Source: Kitasatospora herbaricolor | GTDB taxonomy: Bacteria; Actinomycetota; Actinomycetes; Streptomycetales; Streptomycetaceae | Assembly: GCF_030813695.1 (NCBI RefSeq) | Contig: NZ_JAUSVA010000002.1 | Coordinates: forward strand, 682,001 to 746,000 | Reading direction: 5' to 3' | DNA: 64,000 nt | Shown here: piece after piece, positions 17,234 to 25,261 of the stretch | How positions within the stretch are numbered: position 1 is the stretch's first letter | Layout: each line of letters opens with the position of its first letter | Position numbers and translations under genes: made by a program | Notes under the pieces: model-generated | Told to the model about the DNA's origin: nothing | Seen by the model: only the letters and a program-made list of their open reading frames with translations | The model's database searches: none

Positions 17234-18109
17234 CTACTGCTCGGTGAGCAGGGCTGCCCGCAGCCGGCTCAGGGTGCGGTTGAGGATGCGCGAGACGTGC
17301 ATCTGGGACACCCCGAGGCGCTCCCCGATCTGGGACTGGGTCATCTCGGCACCGAAGCGCATGGCGAGGATCGAGCGCTCGCGCTCGGGGAGGGCAGCGA
17401 CGAGCGGCTTGAGGCTCTCCAGGTCCAGGACCGCCTCGAAGCCCTTCTCCTCCACGGCGAACCGGGCGGCGATGCTGCCCTCGGCATCCTCCTCGCCACC
17501 GGCCATGTCCAGCGAGTGCGTGCTGTACGCCTCGGCGGCCTTCAGGCCCTCGATGACGTCCTGCTCGTCCATCGACAGGTGCTGCGCGATCTGCCGGGGC
17601 GTAGGGGTGCGGTCGAGGGTCTGCTGGAGGTCGTCACGAGCCTTGGCCAGGGTGACTCGCAACTCCTGCATACGGCGCGGCACGTGGACCATCCAGGAAG
17701 TGTCGCGGAAGTAGCGCTTGATCTCACCGGTGATGGTGGGCAGGGCGAAGGTGGAGAACTCGTAGTCCAGGGTGGGGTCGAAGCGGTCGATGGCCTTGAT
17801 CAGGCCGACGGTGCCGACCTGGATGATGTCGTCCATCGGTTCGCTGCGGTGGCTGAAGCGGCGGGCGGCGAACTTCACCAGGGCCAGGTTGAGTTCGATG
17901 AGGGTGCCGCGGACGTAGGAGTACTGCCGGGTGCCCTCCTCCAGGTCCCGCAGCCGCAGGAAGAGGTCCCTGGACAGGGCCCGGGCGTCGGCAGGCGCGA
18001 CCTCGCGAAGATTTTCGGCCCTCGGCGGGACCGGCGGCAGGGCAACGGGAGCTTCCCCGGTGATGCGATCGGCGGGGGCGGTGCTCGGTGCCACGTCCTG
18101 AACGGTCAT
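17234..18109 (-). CDS. SigB/SigF-type RNA polymerase sigma factor
   Basis: The ATG at 18109 follows GAGGAGA. The 291-residue sigma-70 family protein has region 2 (LVKFAARRFSHRSEPMDDII; GTVGLIKAIDRFDPTLDYEF; STFALPTITGEIKRYFRD), region 3 (VPRRMQELRV...PTPRQIAQHL) and region 4 (LPERERSILAMRFGAEMTQS; IGERLGVSQMHVSRIL). It lacks region 1.1 and matches the stress/sporulation SigB-SigF group, whose members are held by RsbW-like anti-sigma factors. Such a factor is encoded convergently 19 bases away. Confidence 0.92.
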   Translation of the reverse strand: MTVQDVAPSTAPADRITGEAPVALPPVPPRAENLREVAPADARALSRDLFLRLRDLEEGTRQYSYVRGTLIELNLALVKFAARRFSHRSEPMDDIIQVGTVGLIKAIDRFDPTLDYEFSTFALPTITGEIKRYFRDTSWMVHVPRRMQELRVTLAKARDDLQQTLDRTPTPRQIAQHLSMDEQDVIEGLKAAEAYSTHSLDMAGGEEDAEGSIAARFAVEEKGFEAVLDLESLKPLVAALPERERSILAMRFGAEMTQSQIGERLGVSQMHVSRILNRTLSRLRAALLTEQ

Positions 18110-18367
18110 GAGGGTCACTCTCCTCGCTGTGCTGAGATGGGGAACACGGTGGGGCGCGCCGCTCTGCTCCCCCGGCCGGCCGAAAGTATGCGTGCAGGAT
18201 GACAGGCGACCGACCGGCTGATTTCGTGCCTCGTTGGGACCTGTCCACTTCACATCGGCGGGTCGGCGGGAAGGGGGTGTCGGACCGCGTTCGAGAGCTG
18301 CCGCGCCCTGGAGCGGGAGGGGGCGTCGAGCCCTGCGTGCGTGATTCTGGGGATGGGTATCCGTCGG

Positions 18368-18514
18368 CCTGACCGACGAACCGACGACCGGTGGGCGCTG
18401 GTGGAGTCCTTGGTGCCACCGGCCAGGGTGGGCCCGAAGGGCGGGCGGCGGGAGAAGCACCCGCGGGGACGGATCGTGGATGCGATCCTTCACGTGGCCC
18501 GGACCGGAGCCTCC
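18368..18514 (+). pseudogene. N-terminal remnant of an IS5/IS4-type transposase
   Basis: A plus-strand frame reads RTDDRWALVESLVPPARVGP then KGGRREKHPRGRIVDAILHVARTGAS. It matches the N-terminal DUF4096-like part of IS5-family transposases (typically AQWALVEPLLPP...GRPRRI VDAILYVVRTG). The rest of the gene is absent, and the adjacent gene on the minus strand begins its 3' end at 18574. Its codon usage and its difference from the intact transposase at 8014 suggest an older, unrelated insertion. Confidence 0.65.
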
Positions 18515-18573
18515 TCCCATCGCTTGTCGAAACCCGATGTCCCGGTCGACCCACGGTCGGTCGTGGCCATGAC

Positions 18574-19260
18574 CTACCTCCTGCGGGTACGGGTGGAGGA
18601 CGTGCCGCTGGCGGTCTTCTTCGCGACACTCTTCTTCGCCGAGCTCTTCTTGACCGGGGCCTTCTCCGCGGCGGCCGCCCTCGGGGTCGACGTCGACGTC
18701 TTCCGGGCCGGTGCCCGCTTCGCGGGAGAGGTGCTCTGCCCCGGCGCCTTCTTGGCCACCACGGTCGACTTCCTGGCGGCCCCCCTCTTCGTGGACCTGC
18801 CCACCTCCTCCCACCGCTCCTCGTCGTCAGGCTCCTCCTCGGACTCCGGCTCCTCTTCTTCGGCCCCCGGCCCCTCCTCCGCGGGCTCCTCGTCCGTCGG
18901 CTCCTCCTCTTCGGGCTCCTCCTCTTCGGGCACCTCCTCGTCCTTCGGCTTGCCGATGTTCAGAGTGCGCTCGTGCAGGGAGTCCGCGAGCTCACCGACT
19001 CGACGGTTGGCCACAGCGGCCAAAGCCGTTTTGCCCGTCTCCAGGAAGTCCCCCTTGACCTGCTCGCTGAGCTCCGCAACCTGGGGCACGTCACCCAGCT
19101 TTCGGAGCCCCTCTGTGGCGAGCTGCCGCGGGTCGAGCCCAAACCGCCGCCCGGCGATGTAGGTCGCGACGGCGAAGGCGAGCCGCCCCCTCTTCAGGCG
19201 TCCGAGTACGTATCCGCCGACGGTCGCAGCCACCAGAGCAACCTTGGTGGTGTTGTTCAT
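18574..19260 (-). CDS. Membrane-anchored protein with acidic and lysine-rich histone-like tail
   Basis: The 228-residue protein starts MNNTTKVALVAATVGGYVLG, a hydrophobic anchor, followed by a helical region to about residue 105 (LRKLGDVPQVAELSEQVKGD). Next is a strongly acidic block of Glu and Pro (105-150), then an Ala-Lys-Pro-Ser/Thr-rich tail (KKAPGQSTSPAKRAPARKTS) like histone H1 C-termini. Similar streptomycete proteins near gas-vesicle or stress genes are sometimes mislabelled DNA primase. The tail could bind DNA or polyphosphate; function is unknown. Confidence 0.72.
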   Translation of the reverse strand: MNNTTKVALVAATVGGYVLGRLKRGRLAFAVATYIAGRRFGLDPRQLATEGLRKLGDVPQVAELSEQVKGDFLETGKTALAAVANRRVGELADSLHERTLNIGKPKDEEVPEEEEPEEEEPTDEEPAEEGPGAEEEEPESEEEPDDEERWEEVGRSTKRGAARKSTVVAKKAPGQSTSPAKRAPARKTSTSTPRAAAAEKAPVKKSSAKKSVAKKTASGTSSTRTRRR

Positions 19261-19685
19261 GACGTCATCCCTTCTCCCCGTCCCCCTGCCGGGCCAGGCA
19301 CCTCGTCGGAGGGGCACATATGGCGCGGGGTCACGCTCGGAGGGGACGCCCGGACACCACTCCCGCCCCGAAACCGAGGCTCCCCGCGGGCAGCAGGCGA
19401 ACGCGCCGGCCCAGGCCCCTCCACCTCGGCGTAGCACGTCATGCTGTCCCGTCACCACCCGCACCCGATCGGCCACGGAGCAGTCCGCACAAGCAGGCAG
19501 CATCGGCGATCGGTGGTGCCGCACGCCGTAAATTCCAGTCTGGCCAGTAGCCCCGGTGAACGCACCCGGGGCACGGAGAGCCTGACTGCGCCGTCGCGCC
19601 CGCAAGTCCGCAGACGTCCGGTGCGCCGCGATCGCCCGCAGCGCCGGGCGAGCACGGTCCCTGGGGCCGATCCGGCCTCCGGTGG
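19261..19685. other. Intergenic region without recognisable gene
   Basis: 425 bases between two minus-strand genes; it should hold the promoter of the histone-tailed protein. Short frames on both strands lack protein-like composition. Confidence 0.4.
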
Positions 19686-20090
19686 TCAGTGGGTCTCGCG
19701 GCGCTGCTTCATCTCGGCCTCGGCGATGTGGTCCCGCCCGTCAGCCAGAGCCTGGCGCACCGAGCGTTCCACCTCGGTGAACCGGCGGTGGTATCCCTCG
19801 TCGTAGGCCTCCACCACCTGGAACGTCCACATCCCCGGCAGCACGTCGGCGCCCTGCAGGCCGCGCTCCACCAGGTCGGCCTGCCTGGCGTGCCCGGCCG
19901 CCCGCAGCGCCCGGACCGCCTCACCCACCAGCCTGTCCGCGCCGCCCGTCAGCTGGTGGAAGTCGTACAAGCGCCCCCGCGCCCGCTGCGTCGTCTCCAG
20001 CGCCTGCGACAGCAGGCTCAACGCCTCCACCGTCGCGTCGTCCATCCCGGCCGGACGGGTGTGCCGTGGGGAGTTCTCGTCCTCGGTCAC
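19686..20090 (-). CDS. Conserved hypothetical protein (134 aa), unrecognised
   Basis: The GTG at 20090 is chosen over the internal ATG at 20045 because AAGGAG lies eight bases upstream. The product is soluble and helical (VEALSLLSQALETTQRARGR; LVGEAVRALRAAGHARQADL; LPGMWTFQVVEAYDEGYHRR). It lacks membrane segments and known catalytic motifs. Similar proteins occur in streptomycetes beside stress genes. It lies downstream of the Asp23/AmaP operon on the same strand, 422 bases away. Confidence 0.65.
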   Translation of the reverse strand: MTEDENSPRHTRPAGMDDATVEALSLLSQALETTQRARGRLYDFHQLTGGADRLVGEAVRALRAAGHARQADLVERGLQGADVLPGMWTFQVVEAYDEGYHRRFTEVERSVRQALADGRDHIAEAEMKQRRETH

Positions 20091-20512
20091 CAGGTCGCTC
20101 CTTCCGCATCTCGCGGTCCAGCGCACCGTCCCGCCGTGTTCCCACCCACGCCCGTCGCAAACCGCTGCGGGCAGCCAAGCGGTCCAGTCGGACCGGACCG
20201 CGACGACGAAACAGGGCGCCCCGCCTTCGTGACCGGGCGGCCGGCGCCCGGCCCGCGGTGAGCCGCGCCTTCCATCTTGCGCCGCACACAACAGCACCCA
20301 CCACCCGCCGAACAGGGCCAGCAGGCCACCGGCAACGTCCCGCCCGCACGCCTCAGGAGCGCAGTGTCTCCCGCCGGTGGGTCGTGGGCGGGCGGCGGCT
20401 GTACCGGACGCCTGGTCGACCTCGCCCGCGACGTCCTTGCCATCGCACCGACCGTGGTCGGACATCTCGCGTCCCCCGCCGCTCGGGTGGCTGCCACCCC
20501 GCCGGGAGCGGG
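20091..20512. other. Intergenic region without recognisable gene
   Basis: 422 bases between AmaP and the next minus-strand gene. A minus-strand frame with a short hydrophobic stretch (GGLLALFGGWWVLLCAAQD, near 20300) starts at an ATG near 20466, but it has no ribosome site and poor overall composition, so I do not call it. Confidence 0.35.
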
Positions 20513-21112
20513 TCACTCGGCGCGGTGGGGACGGTGCGGGGAGACGCGCAGCGTGGCCCGGGTGGGGAGTTGCTCCCATCCGGTGCTCTGTAGGGCGCGG
20601 TGCAGGGTGATTTCCAGGGCCTGGAGTACGTCGCGGGGGCGGGCGTCCGCTTCGAGGGTGAGGTCCACGGTGGCGTGGAGGTGGTGGGCGTGACCGATCA
20701 GGTTCGCGTGCGCTTCGTGGACGCCGGGGAGCCGGGCCGTGTCGGCGGCGAGGGCGTCGGCGAGGGCGCTGTCGTGCAGTTCGACTCCGTCGCAGGGCGG
20801 GTTGCCGACCGGGAGAGGCCCTGGACGCCGGTGGCGCAGTTGTGCCAGGAGCCACCACAGGGCCAGGGCCGTGAGGATGGTCAGGGCGGCGATGACGGTG
20901 GGCCACCACCAGCCCTCGTCCGTCCAGCGGCTGCGGTCCTGGACGGGGACGAGGGTGTCGTGCGGGCTGGTCAGGGGCCAGTCGGCGGGTGGATCGAGGT
21001 TCCATTTCCGGTAGAGGTCCAGGGCGCCGGTGAGCGCGAGCAGGCCGCCGCCGAGCAGGACGAGGCCGGCCACGGTCAGCAGGGTCCGGTTGAGGACGGA
21101 GTGGGAGTTCAT
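20513..21112 (-). CDS. amaP: Alkaline shock response membrane anchor AmaP-like protein
   Basis: The 199-residue protein has two N-terminal transmembrane helices (LLTVAGLVLLGGGLLALTGA; PTVIAALTILTALALWWLLA). A cytoplasmic domain follows, with the β-α pattern seen in AmaP and Asp23 partners (ADALAADTARLPGVHEAHAN; VDLTLEADARPRDVLQALE). In firmicutes AmaP anchors Asp23 at the membrane. Here it is the last gene of an Asp23/DUF2273/Asp23/DUF6286/AmaP operon, fitting an envelope-stress scaffold. Confidence 0.8.
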   Translation of the reverse strand: MNSHSVLNRTLLTVAGLVLLGGGLLALTGALDLYRKWNLDPPADWPLTSPHDTLVPVQDRSRWTDEGWWWPTVIAALTILTALALWWLLAQLRHRRPGPLPVGNPPCDGVELHDSALADALAADTARLPGVHEAHANLIGHAHHLHATVDLTLEADARPRDVLQALEITLHRALQSTGWEQLPTRATLRVSPHRPHRAE

Positions 21113-21166
21113 CAGGTCGTCTCCTGTGGCGGTGGGCCCGGGGTCCGTGTCGCTGCGGGAGCGCGG

Positions 21167-21838
21167 TCAGGGCCCGTGACGGCGGGCCCGGACCGTGAGC
21201 CGGGGTATCCGTGCGAGGGCGAGGGCGTCAAGCTGCGCTGTCAGCGCTTCGGTGACCTCGGTGCGCACCGTGTCCAGGTCGCGGAAGGCGACCTGCGCGC
21301 GGGCGTCGATCCGGCGCCGGCGCACCCTGATGCCGGCGTGGGAGACGCCCGGCACCCGTAGGGCGGCGTCGCGCAGCAGTCGCGCGGCGCCGTCGCGGTC
21401 GAGTGCGGCCCGCGGGGCGTCGGGGTCGTCGGCGGCTGCCATGGGTAGGAGGTGCCGACGGCCGGGAGTGAGTGCCAGGACGAGCAGCAACAGGCCTAGG
21501 GCGGCTGCCACGGCCGCCCCGGTGATCACCCAGGGGTCGTCGATCGGTCGGGTGGCGAGTTCGTCGGCGAGGGTTTTGCGCCAGGCGGCGGCGGTGTGGC
21601 CGGTCCGTACGCGGGCGACGTCGAACAGCAGTAGCGCGCCGGCCACCAGGACGACGAGGGCTGCCGCCGCGGCGGGAACCCTCCGTTCGGACCACCAGCG
21701 CGGGGCTGCGCGGCCGCTTCGCGCCCGGCCGTGGTCGGGCCCGGCCGTGGTCCTGCCCGACGGCGCGTTGACGGGCGGGTAACCTGGCGTGGGAGCTTCC
21801 GGGTCCGGGTCGGAGACGGCCGGGGTCTGGTGTGTCAT
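21167..21838 (-). CDS. DUF6286 membrane protein of the Asp23 operon
   Basis: The 223-residue protein has a disordered proline-rich N-terminal 45 residues and two transmembrane helices (VPAAAAALVVLVAGALLLFD; ITGAAVAAALGLLLLVLALT). Its C-terminal domain resembles the cytoplasmic part of AmaP (RDGAARLLRDAALRVPGVSH; VRRRRIDARAQVAFRDLDTV). DUF6286 proteins are regular partners of actinobacterial Asp23 genes. It lies 54 bases upstream of amaP and 114 bases downstream of an Asp23 gene. Confidence 0.8.
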   Translation of the reverse strand: MTHQTPAVSDPDPEAPTPGYPPVNAPSGRTTAGPDHGRARSGRAAPRWWSERRVPAAAAALVVLVAGALLLFDVARVRTGHTAAAWRKTLADELATRPIDDPWVITGAAVAAALGLLLLVLALTPGRRHLLPMAAADDPDAPRAALDRDGAARLLRDAALRVPGVSHAGIRVRRRRIDARAQVAFRDLDTVRTEVTEALTAQLDALALARIPRLTVRARRHGP

Positions 21839-21952
21839 GCCGGCTCTCCCTGGGATCTGGTGGCGGGGCGGCGGGGGTGACTCGTCCCGGCGGTGGTCGC
21901 CGGGAGGGGCTCGATGACGGGGATCGCGTGGGGCGATCGCGTGGGGTGCGGG

Positions 21953-22303
21953 TCAGCCGACGCGGCCGTTGCTGCCCTCCGGCAGGAGTCGGCGGATCGC
22001 GAGGGTGACCTCGGTGATCTCAAGTCCGGTCAGGCGGCCCACGCGCTGTGTCACTTGGCGCTGAAGCTCGCGGGCGGCTGCGGCAAGGTCGGTCGGATAG
22101 GGCAGCTCGACGGCCAGCCTGATGCGGGCCGTGCTGCCATGGACGTGGGCCGAGGCGCCGGGGTCCGGCGGTGCGGGCCGGGCCGGGCGGTTCGGCCGCG
22201 CCGAGAGGGCCTCCCGGCCGGCCCGCGCGGCGATCCTGGCCACCACGCGGTCCGGGATGACGGTGGCACCGCGCTCGCGCGGCGTGACGGGCCGCGGGGT
22301 CAT
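21953..22303 (-). CDS. Asp23/Gls24 family envelope stress protein (second copy)
   Basis: The 116-residue protein has the Asp23 pattern: GATVIPDRVVARIAARAGRE at the start, a short variable loop, then IRLAVELPYPTDLAAAAREL and a final VTQRVGRLTGLEITEVTLAI. It is shorter than the operon's first Asp23 (22576-23046) and lacks its acidic C-terminus. The ATG overlaps the stop of the DUF2273 gene (ATGA), so translation is coupled. It probably forms membrane-associated assemblies with AmaP-like partners. Confidence 0.85.
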   Translation of the reverse strand: MTPRPVTPRERGATVIPDRVVARIAARAGREALSARPNRPARPAPPDPGASAHVHGSTARIRLAVELPYPTDLAAAARELQRQVTQRVGRLTGLEITEVTLAIRRLLPEGSNGRVG

Positions 22304-22488
22304 CGGTGCCGGTCCTCGGACCGGGTCCGGCGCCAGTCCCTGACATCGACGTCGCCCTCCAGGAGGCGCCCGACGACGAGGCCGACCACGCCGAGGACGA
22401 GGACCAGGAGGAAGGCCCAGAACCCGCCGAAGTATCCGGCGAATCCCAGCGCCATTCCCGCGAGCAGACCGAGTGCGGCTGTGCTCAT
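22300..22488 (-). CDS. DUF2273-like small membrane protein
   Basis: A 62-residue protein with two closely spaced transmembrane helices (GLLAGMALGFAGYFGGFWAF; LLVLVLGVVGLVVGRLLEG) and a charged tail (VDVRDWRRTRSEDRHR). This is the usual small membrane partner between two Asp23 genes in actinobacteria and firmicutes. Its stop overlaps the start of the downstream Asp23 gene by four bases. Confidence 0.85.
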   Translation of the reverse strand: MSTAALGLLAGMALGFAGYFGGFWAFLLVLVLGVVGLVVGRLLEGDVDVRDWRRTRSEDRHR

Positions 22489-22575
22489 CTCACATGCTCC
22501 TTCTTCGGTGCCACCCGGGTCGCCCGCATCACGCGGCAGCGTCCCGGCGACGGTGCTGGGTCGGGCGGCCGCTGG

Positions 22576-23046
22576 TCAGGTGACACGGCTCTCCGTGTCG
22601 TCCTCGTCCTCGGGGAGGTGGACGTCGTCGACGGCGATGTTCACCTCCACGACCTCCAGGCCGGTCAGGCGCTCGACCGCGGAGATGACACTGACGCGCA
22701 CGTCGCCCGCCATCTCGGTGATGGGGACGCCGTACTCGACGACCACGACGAGGTCGACGGCGGCCTGGCGCTCGCCCACCTCCACCTTCACCCCGCCCCT
22801 GACGCTCGCCCGTCCCCCGCCCGGCACGCGCTCACGTACCGCGCCCAGGGTCCGGGACATCCCGGCTCCCAGAGCGTGGACCCCTGGAACGTCCCGTGCG
22901 GCGGTGCCCGCGAGCTTCTCCACGACGCCGTCCGCGATGGTCGTCCTCCCCCGCTCCTCGGGCGGGCGGTCCGCGCCGGCGTCGCTTTCCGGACCGTTCG
23001 CAGGGGGCCCGTCGCGCCGCGGGAAACTGCTGGACGTGTCGGTCAT
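22576..23046 (-). CDS. Asp23/Gls24 family envelope stress protein (first copy)
   Basis: The 156-residue protein has a disordered N-terminus (1-30), then the Asp23 core: RTTIADGVVEKLAGTAARDV, VKVEVGERQAAVDLVVVVEY, and VISAVERLTGLEVVEVNIAV, ending in an acidic tail. It is the first gene of the envelope operon. It is divergent from an ECF sigma factor gene across 158 bases (23047-23204), so both probably share regulation in response to envelope stress. Confidence 0.88.
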   Translation of the reverse strand: MTDTSSSFPRRDGPPANGPESDAGADRPPEERGRTTIADGVVEKLAGTAARDVPGVHALGAGMSRTLGAVRERVPGGGRASVRGGVKVEVGERQAAVDLVVVVEYGVPITEMAGDVRVSVISAVERLTGLEVVEVNIAVDDVHLPEDEDDTESRVT

Positions 23047-23204
23047 GGCAGGCCTCCTCGACCTCGCCCGGTGCGGACCCGTCGCGGGGCCGCCGAGTAC
23101 TTGGACGCCGCCCGCCCGAAATCCTCACACTGATCGCATATCTGTCCGGATCACGGACAGACGCGACAAGGAGGGGCACAGAGAATCGGCGACCGGACCG
23201 CAGG

Positions 23205-23882
23205 ATGAGTACAGCACCGACCCGGACCATCTCCGGCTTCCGTGAGGGCCCTCCCCGGCCCCAGGCCCGACGCGACCGCCCGGCCGCACCCGGGCGCTTC
23301 CCGTCACCGCCCACCCCGACCGGCCCGGACCGCACCGGCCCGGTCAGCGACCGGCTCCTCGCGGTCCGCGCGGCGGGAGGCGACGACCGCGCCTTCGCCG
23401 TCCTGGTAGGCCGCCACAGCGCTGCCCTCCTCACCCTCGCCCGCCGGCTGACCGGCAACCGGCAGGACGCCGAGGACATGGTCCAGGAGTCCCTTCTCAG
23501 CGCGTGGAGGCGGCTGCCGGACTTCCGCGGCGATGCCGCGTTCCGCACCTGGCTCTACCGCATCGTCACCAACCGCTGCCTGAGCTTCCTGCGCAGCCGT
23601 CCCGTGCCCCCCGTCGCCCTGGACATCCGGCCCGAACCCGCAACCCTCCCCGCGCTCGGAGCACCGGAGCAGATCGCCGAGTCCCATGCCGCGACGCGCG
23701 CAGTCGTCCACGCGCTGGCCGGCCTCGACCCGGGCCAGCAGGCCTGCTGGATTCTGCGCGAACTGCACGGCATGCACTACGAAGAGATCGCACGAACCCT
23801 CAGCATCAGCGAACAGACGGTGCGCGGCAGGCTGTTCCGCACCCGCCGCTCCCTGGCGAGGGCGATGGAACCATGGCGCTAG
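23205..23882 (+). CDS. ECF RNA polymerase sigma factor
   Basis: The ATG at 23205 begins a 225-residue protein with a 45-residue polar extension. Region 2 (RAFAVLVGRHSAALLTLARR; AEDMVQESLLSAWRRLPDFR) and region 4 (ILRELHGMHYEEIARTLSIS; EQTVRGRLFRTRRSLARAM) follow. No anti-sigma gene is adjacent. Divergence from the Asp23 operon suggests it directs that operon, as in other actinobacteria where sigma genes sit beside Asp23 clusters. Confidence 0.9.
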   Translation: MSTAPTRTISGFREGPPRPQARRDRPAAPGRFPSPPTPTGPDRTGPVSDRLLAVRAAGGDDRAFAVLVGRHSAALLTLARRLTGNRQDAEDMVQESLLSAWRRLPDFRGDAAFRTWLYRIVTNRCLSFLRSRPVPPVALDIRPEPATLPALGAPEQIAESHAATRAVVHALAGLDPGQQACWILRELHGMHYEEIARTLSISEQTVRGRLFRTRRSLARAMEPWR

Positions 23883-24282
23883 AAAACCACCCGCCCGCGC
23901 GGCCCACCCGCCACCGACCCTTGTGTCGGGTGGTAGCGATTCCGCCCCCGCATCCCGCCCCGGCAACCGGACAGCCCACCCCGGACACGAACAGTGACCA
24001 CGCTTCCGGTGCAGCCGAGGATCCAGGCCAGCGCCCGCACCGCCCCCAAGGCGAAATCCCGCTCCCCCAGGCCCGCACCCGCCCGATCGTGCACCCGCCG
24101 CAGCGGCACCCGCTCCTCCCCCGCATGCTGCGCCCCGAGGGCGACCGGCTCCACCGTGTCGATGAGCGTCTGCAGGTCACGGGCACGGGCCACGGACAAC
24201 AACCTGGCGCCACCACGGCTGGCCGCCCAGGCAGCGCCGCCGGCGGGCCGGACAGCCGCAAGGACTCCCGGGTGAAGGACAC
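23879..24282 (-). pseudogene. Frameshifted hypothetical gene
   Basis: Minus-strand codons from about 24220 to 23879 give protein-like sequence: LLSVARARDLQTLIDTVEPV, GEERVPLRRVHDRAGAG and RDFALGAVRALAWILG. The start of the reading (GTG at 24282, SFTRESLRLSGPPAALPG) is one frame away, so a single-base deletion near 24225 is needed. A perfect 14-bp palindrome GACACCCGGGTGTC (24278-24291) overlaps the proposed start. I do not recognise the family. Its 3' end overlaps that of the ECF sigma gene by four bases. Confidence 0.35.
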
Positions 24283-24297
24283 CCGGGTGTCGCGGGT

Positions 24298-24682
24298 TCA
24301 GTCGGGCGGCTCCGCAGAGGGCTGTCCGGGCTCCGGCTCGGCAGGCACCGGTCCAGGCCCGGCCGGCCGGGGCGGCTCGGCCGGTGGGACGGGAGAGCCG
24401 GGCGGCGCCGGAGGGTCCGGGGGCACCGGAGGTTCGGCCGGGTCCGGCGGGCCGGGAGGCTCTGCGGGCCGTGGCGTGCCCGGCGGCTCGGGCGGCCCGC
24501 CCGGCGGTGCGGGGGTGGAGGCGGGGTCGAACGGCACGGGGACGGTGCCCATGAGGTGTGCCCCTGTCGGCCGAGGGCGTGTTCGCCTGGATCTCCGCCA
24601 GGCTCCGGGTGTCCTCCTTCTCGGAGCCCGCCCCCCGGCCCGCGGGAGTGCCTGAGACGTCCCGCGCGGACCCCCTCGGCAT
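24298..24682 (-). pseudogene. Proline-rich hypothetical protein in two frames
   Basis: An 84-residue frame from ATG 24552 to a stop at 24298 is almost entirely Pro, Glu, Gly and Ala (GTVPVPFDPASTPAPPGGPP). Directly upstream, in another frame from ATG 24682, is the protein-like segment SEKEDTRSLAEIQANTPSAD. A frame change near 24555 would join them into one protein of about 125 residues with a helical head and a proline-rich tail. This may be a broken gene or two chance frames. Confidence 0.3.
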
Positions 24683-24865
24683 CTGCCCGGCCGGATGACT
24701 GTGGAAGGCTCCCGCCGGGTCTACGGCTCACCCTGTCAAGGGGTCGTCCGAGCGGGCGCCAAGTCGGCGCACCGGTGCAGGACGCCAGGCACGAGCCCCG
24801 GCGGGGCCGTGGCACGCAGGCGCTCCCCCGGCCCGCGACGGCGCCATCGGCGGCCCGCCGGGTGT

Positions 24866-25261
24866 TCAGGCGGCGGTGGTGAGGTCGGCGCGGCCGTAGA
24901 GGAGTGCGTAGCCGCGGGGCAGTTGGGCGAGGATGCGGCTGGTCAGTGCTTCGCCGGTGAGGTGGGTGAGGGCGGACAGGACGGAGGTGACGTCCCAGCG
25001 GGCGTGGAGGGGGGTGGTGTCGAGGGTGGTGGCGACGGTCTCGACGAGGGCGGGTGCGGGGACCGGCCGGGCCAGAGGGGTCTGGGAGGAGAACAGGGCG
25101 CGGGCCCGGTCCGGCAGGGCCGCCTGGAGGTCGCGGCGCTCGTCGCCGGTGAGTTGTCGGCCGAGGGCGGCCAGGACGGTGGCCAGGACGCGTTCGGCCT
25201 GCTGGTCGGTGGTGTAGTGGCCGGCGTCGCGGACCTGCTGGAGGAGGTGTTGCCAGGTCAT
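24866..25261 (-). CDS. DUF2267 family protein (second of tandem pair)
   Basis: The 131-residue all-helical protein begins MTWQHLLQQVRDAGHYTTDQ and carries the DUF2267 pattern of two related helical repeats (AERVLATVLAALGRQLTGDE; DVTSVLSALTHLTGEALTSR), ending QLPRGYALLYGR. The ATG overlaps the stop of the upstream DUF2267 gene (ATGA). DUF2267 proteins are soluble and of unknown function, often found among stress genes in actinobacteria. Confidence 0.85.
   Translation of the reverse strand: MTWQHLLQQVRDAGHYTTDQQAERVLATVLAALGRQLTGDERRDLQAALPDRARALFSSQTPLARPVPAPALVETVATTLDTTPLHARWDVTSVLSALTHLTGEALTSRILAQLPRGYALLYGRADLTTAA

Noticed and set aside
18341..19162. 273-codon plus-strand frame running through the transposase remnant
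   Set aside because: After about 18520 the frame is only the Ser/Ser-rich antisense of the Glu-rich block in the histone-tailed gene. Only the first 50 codons match a transposase.
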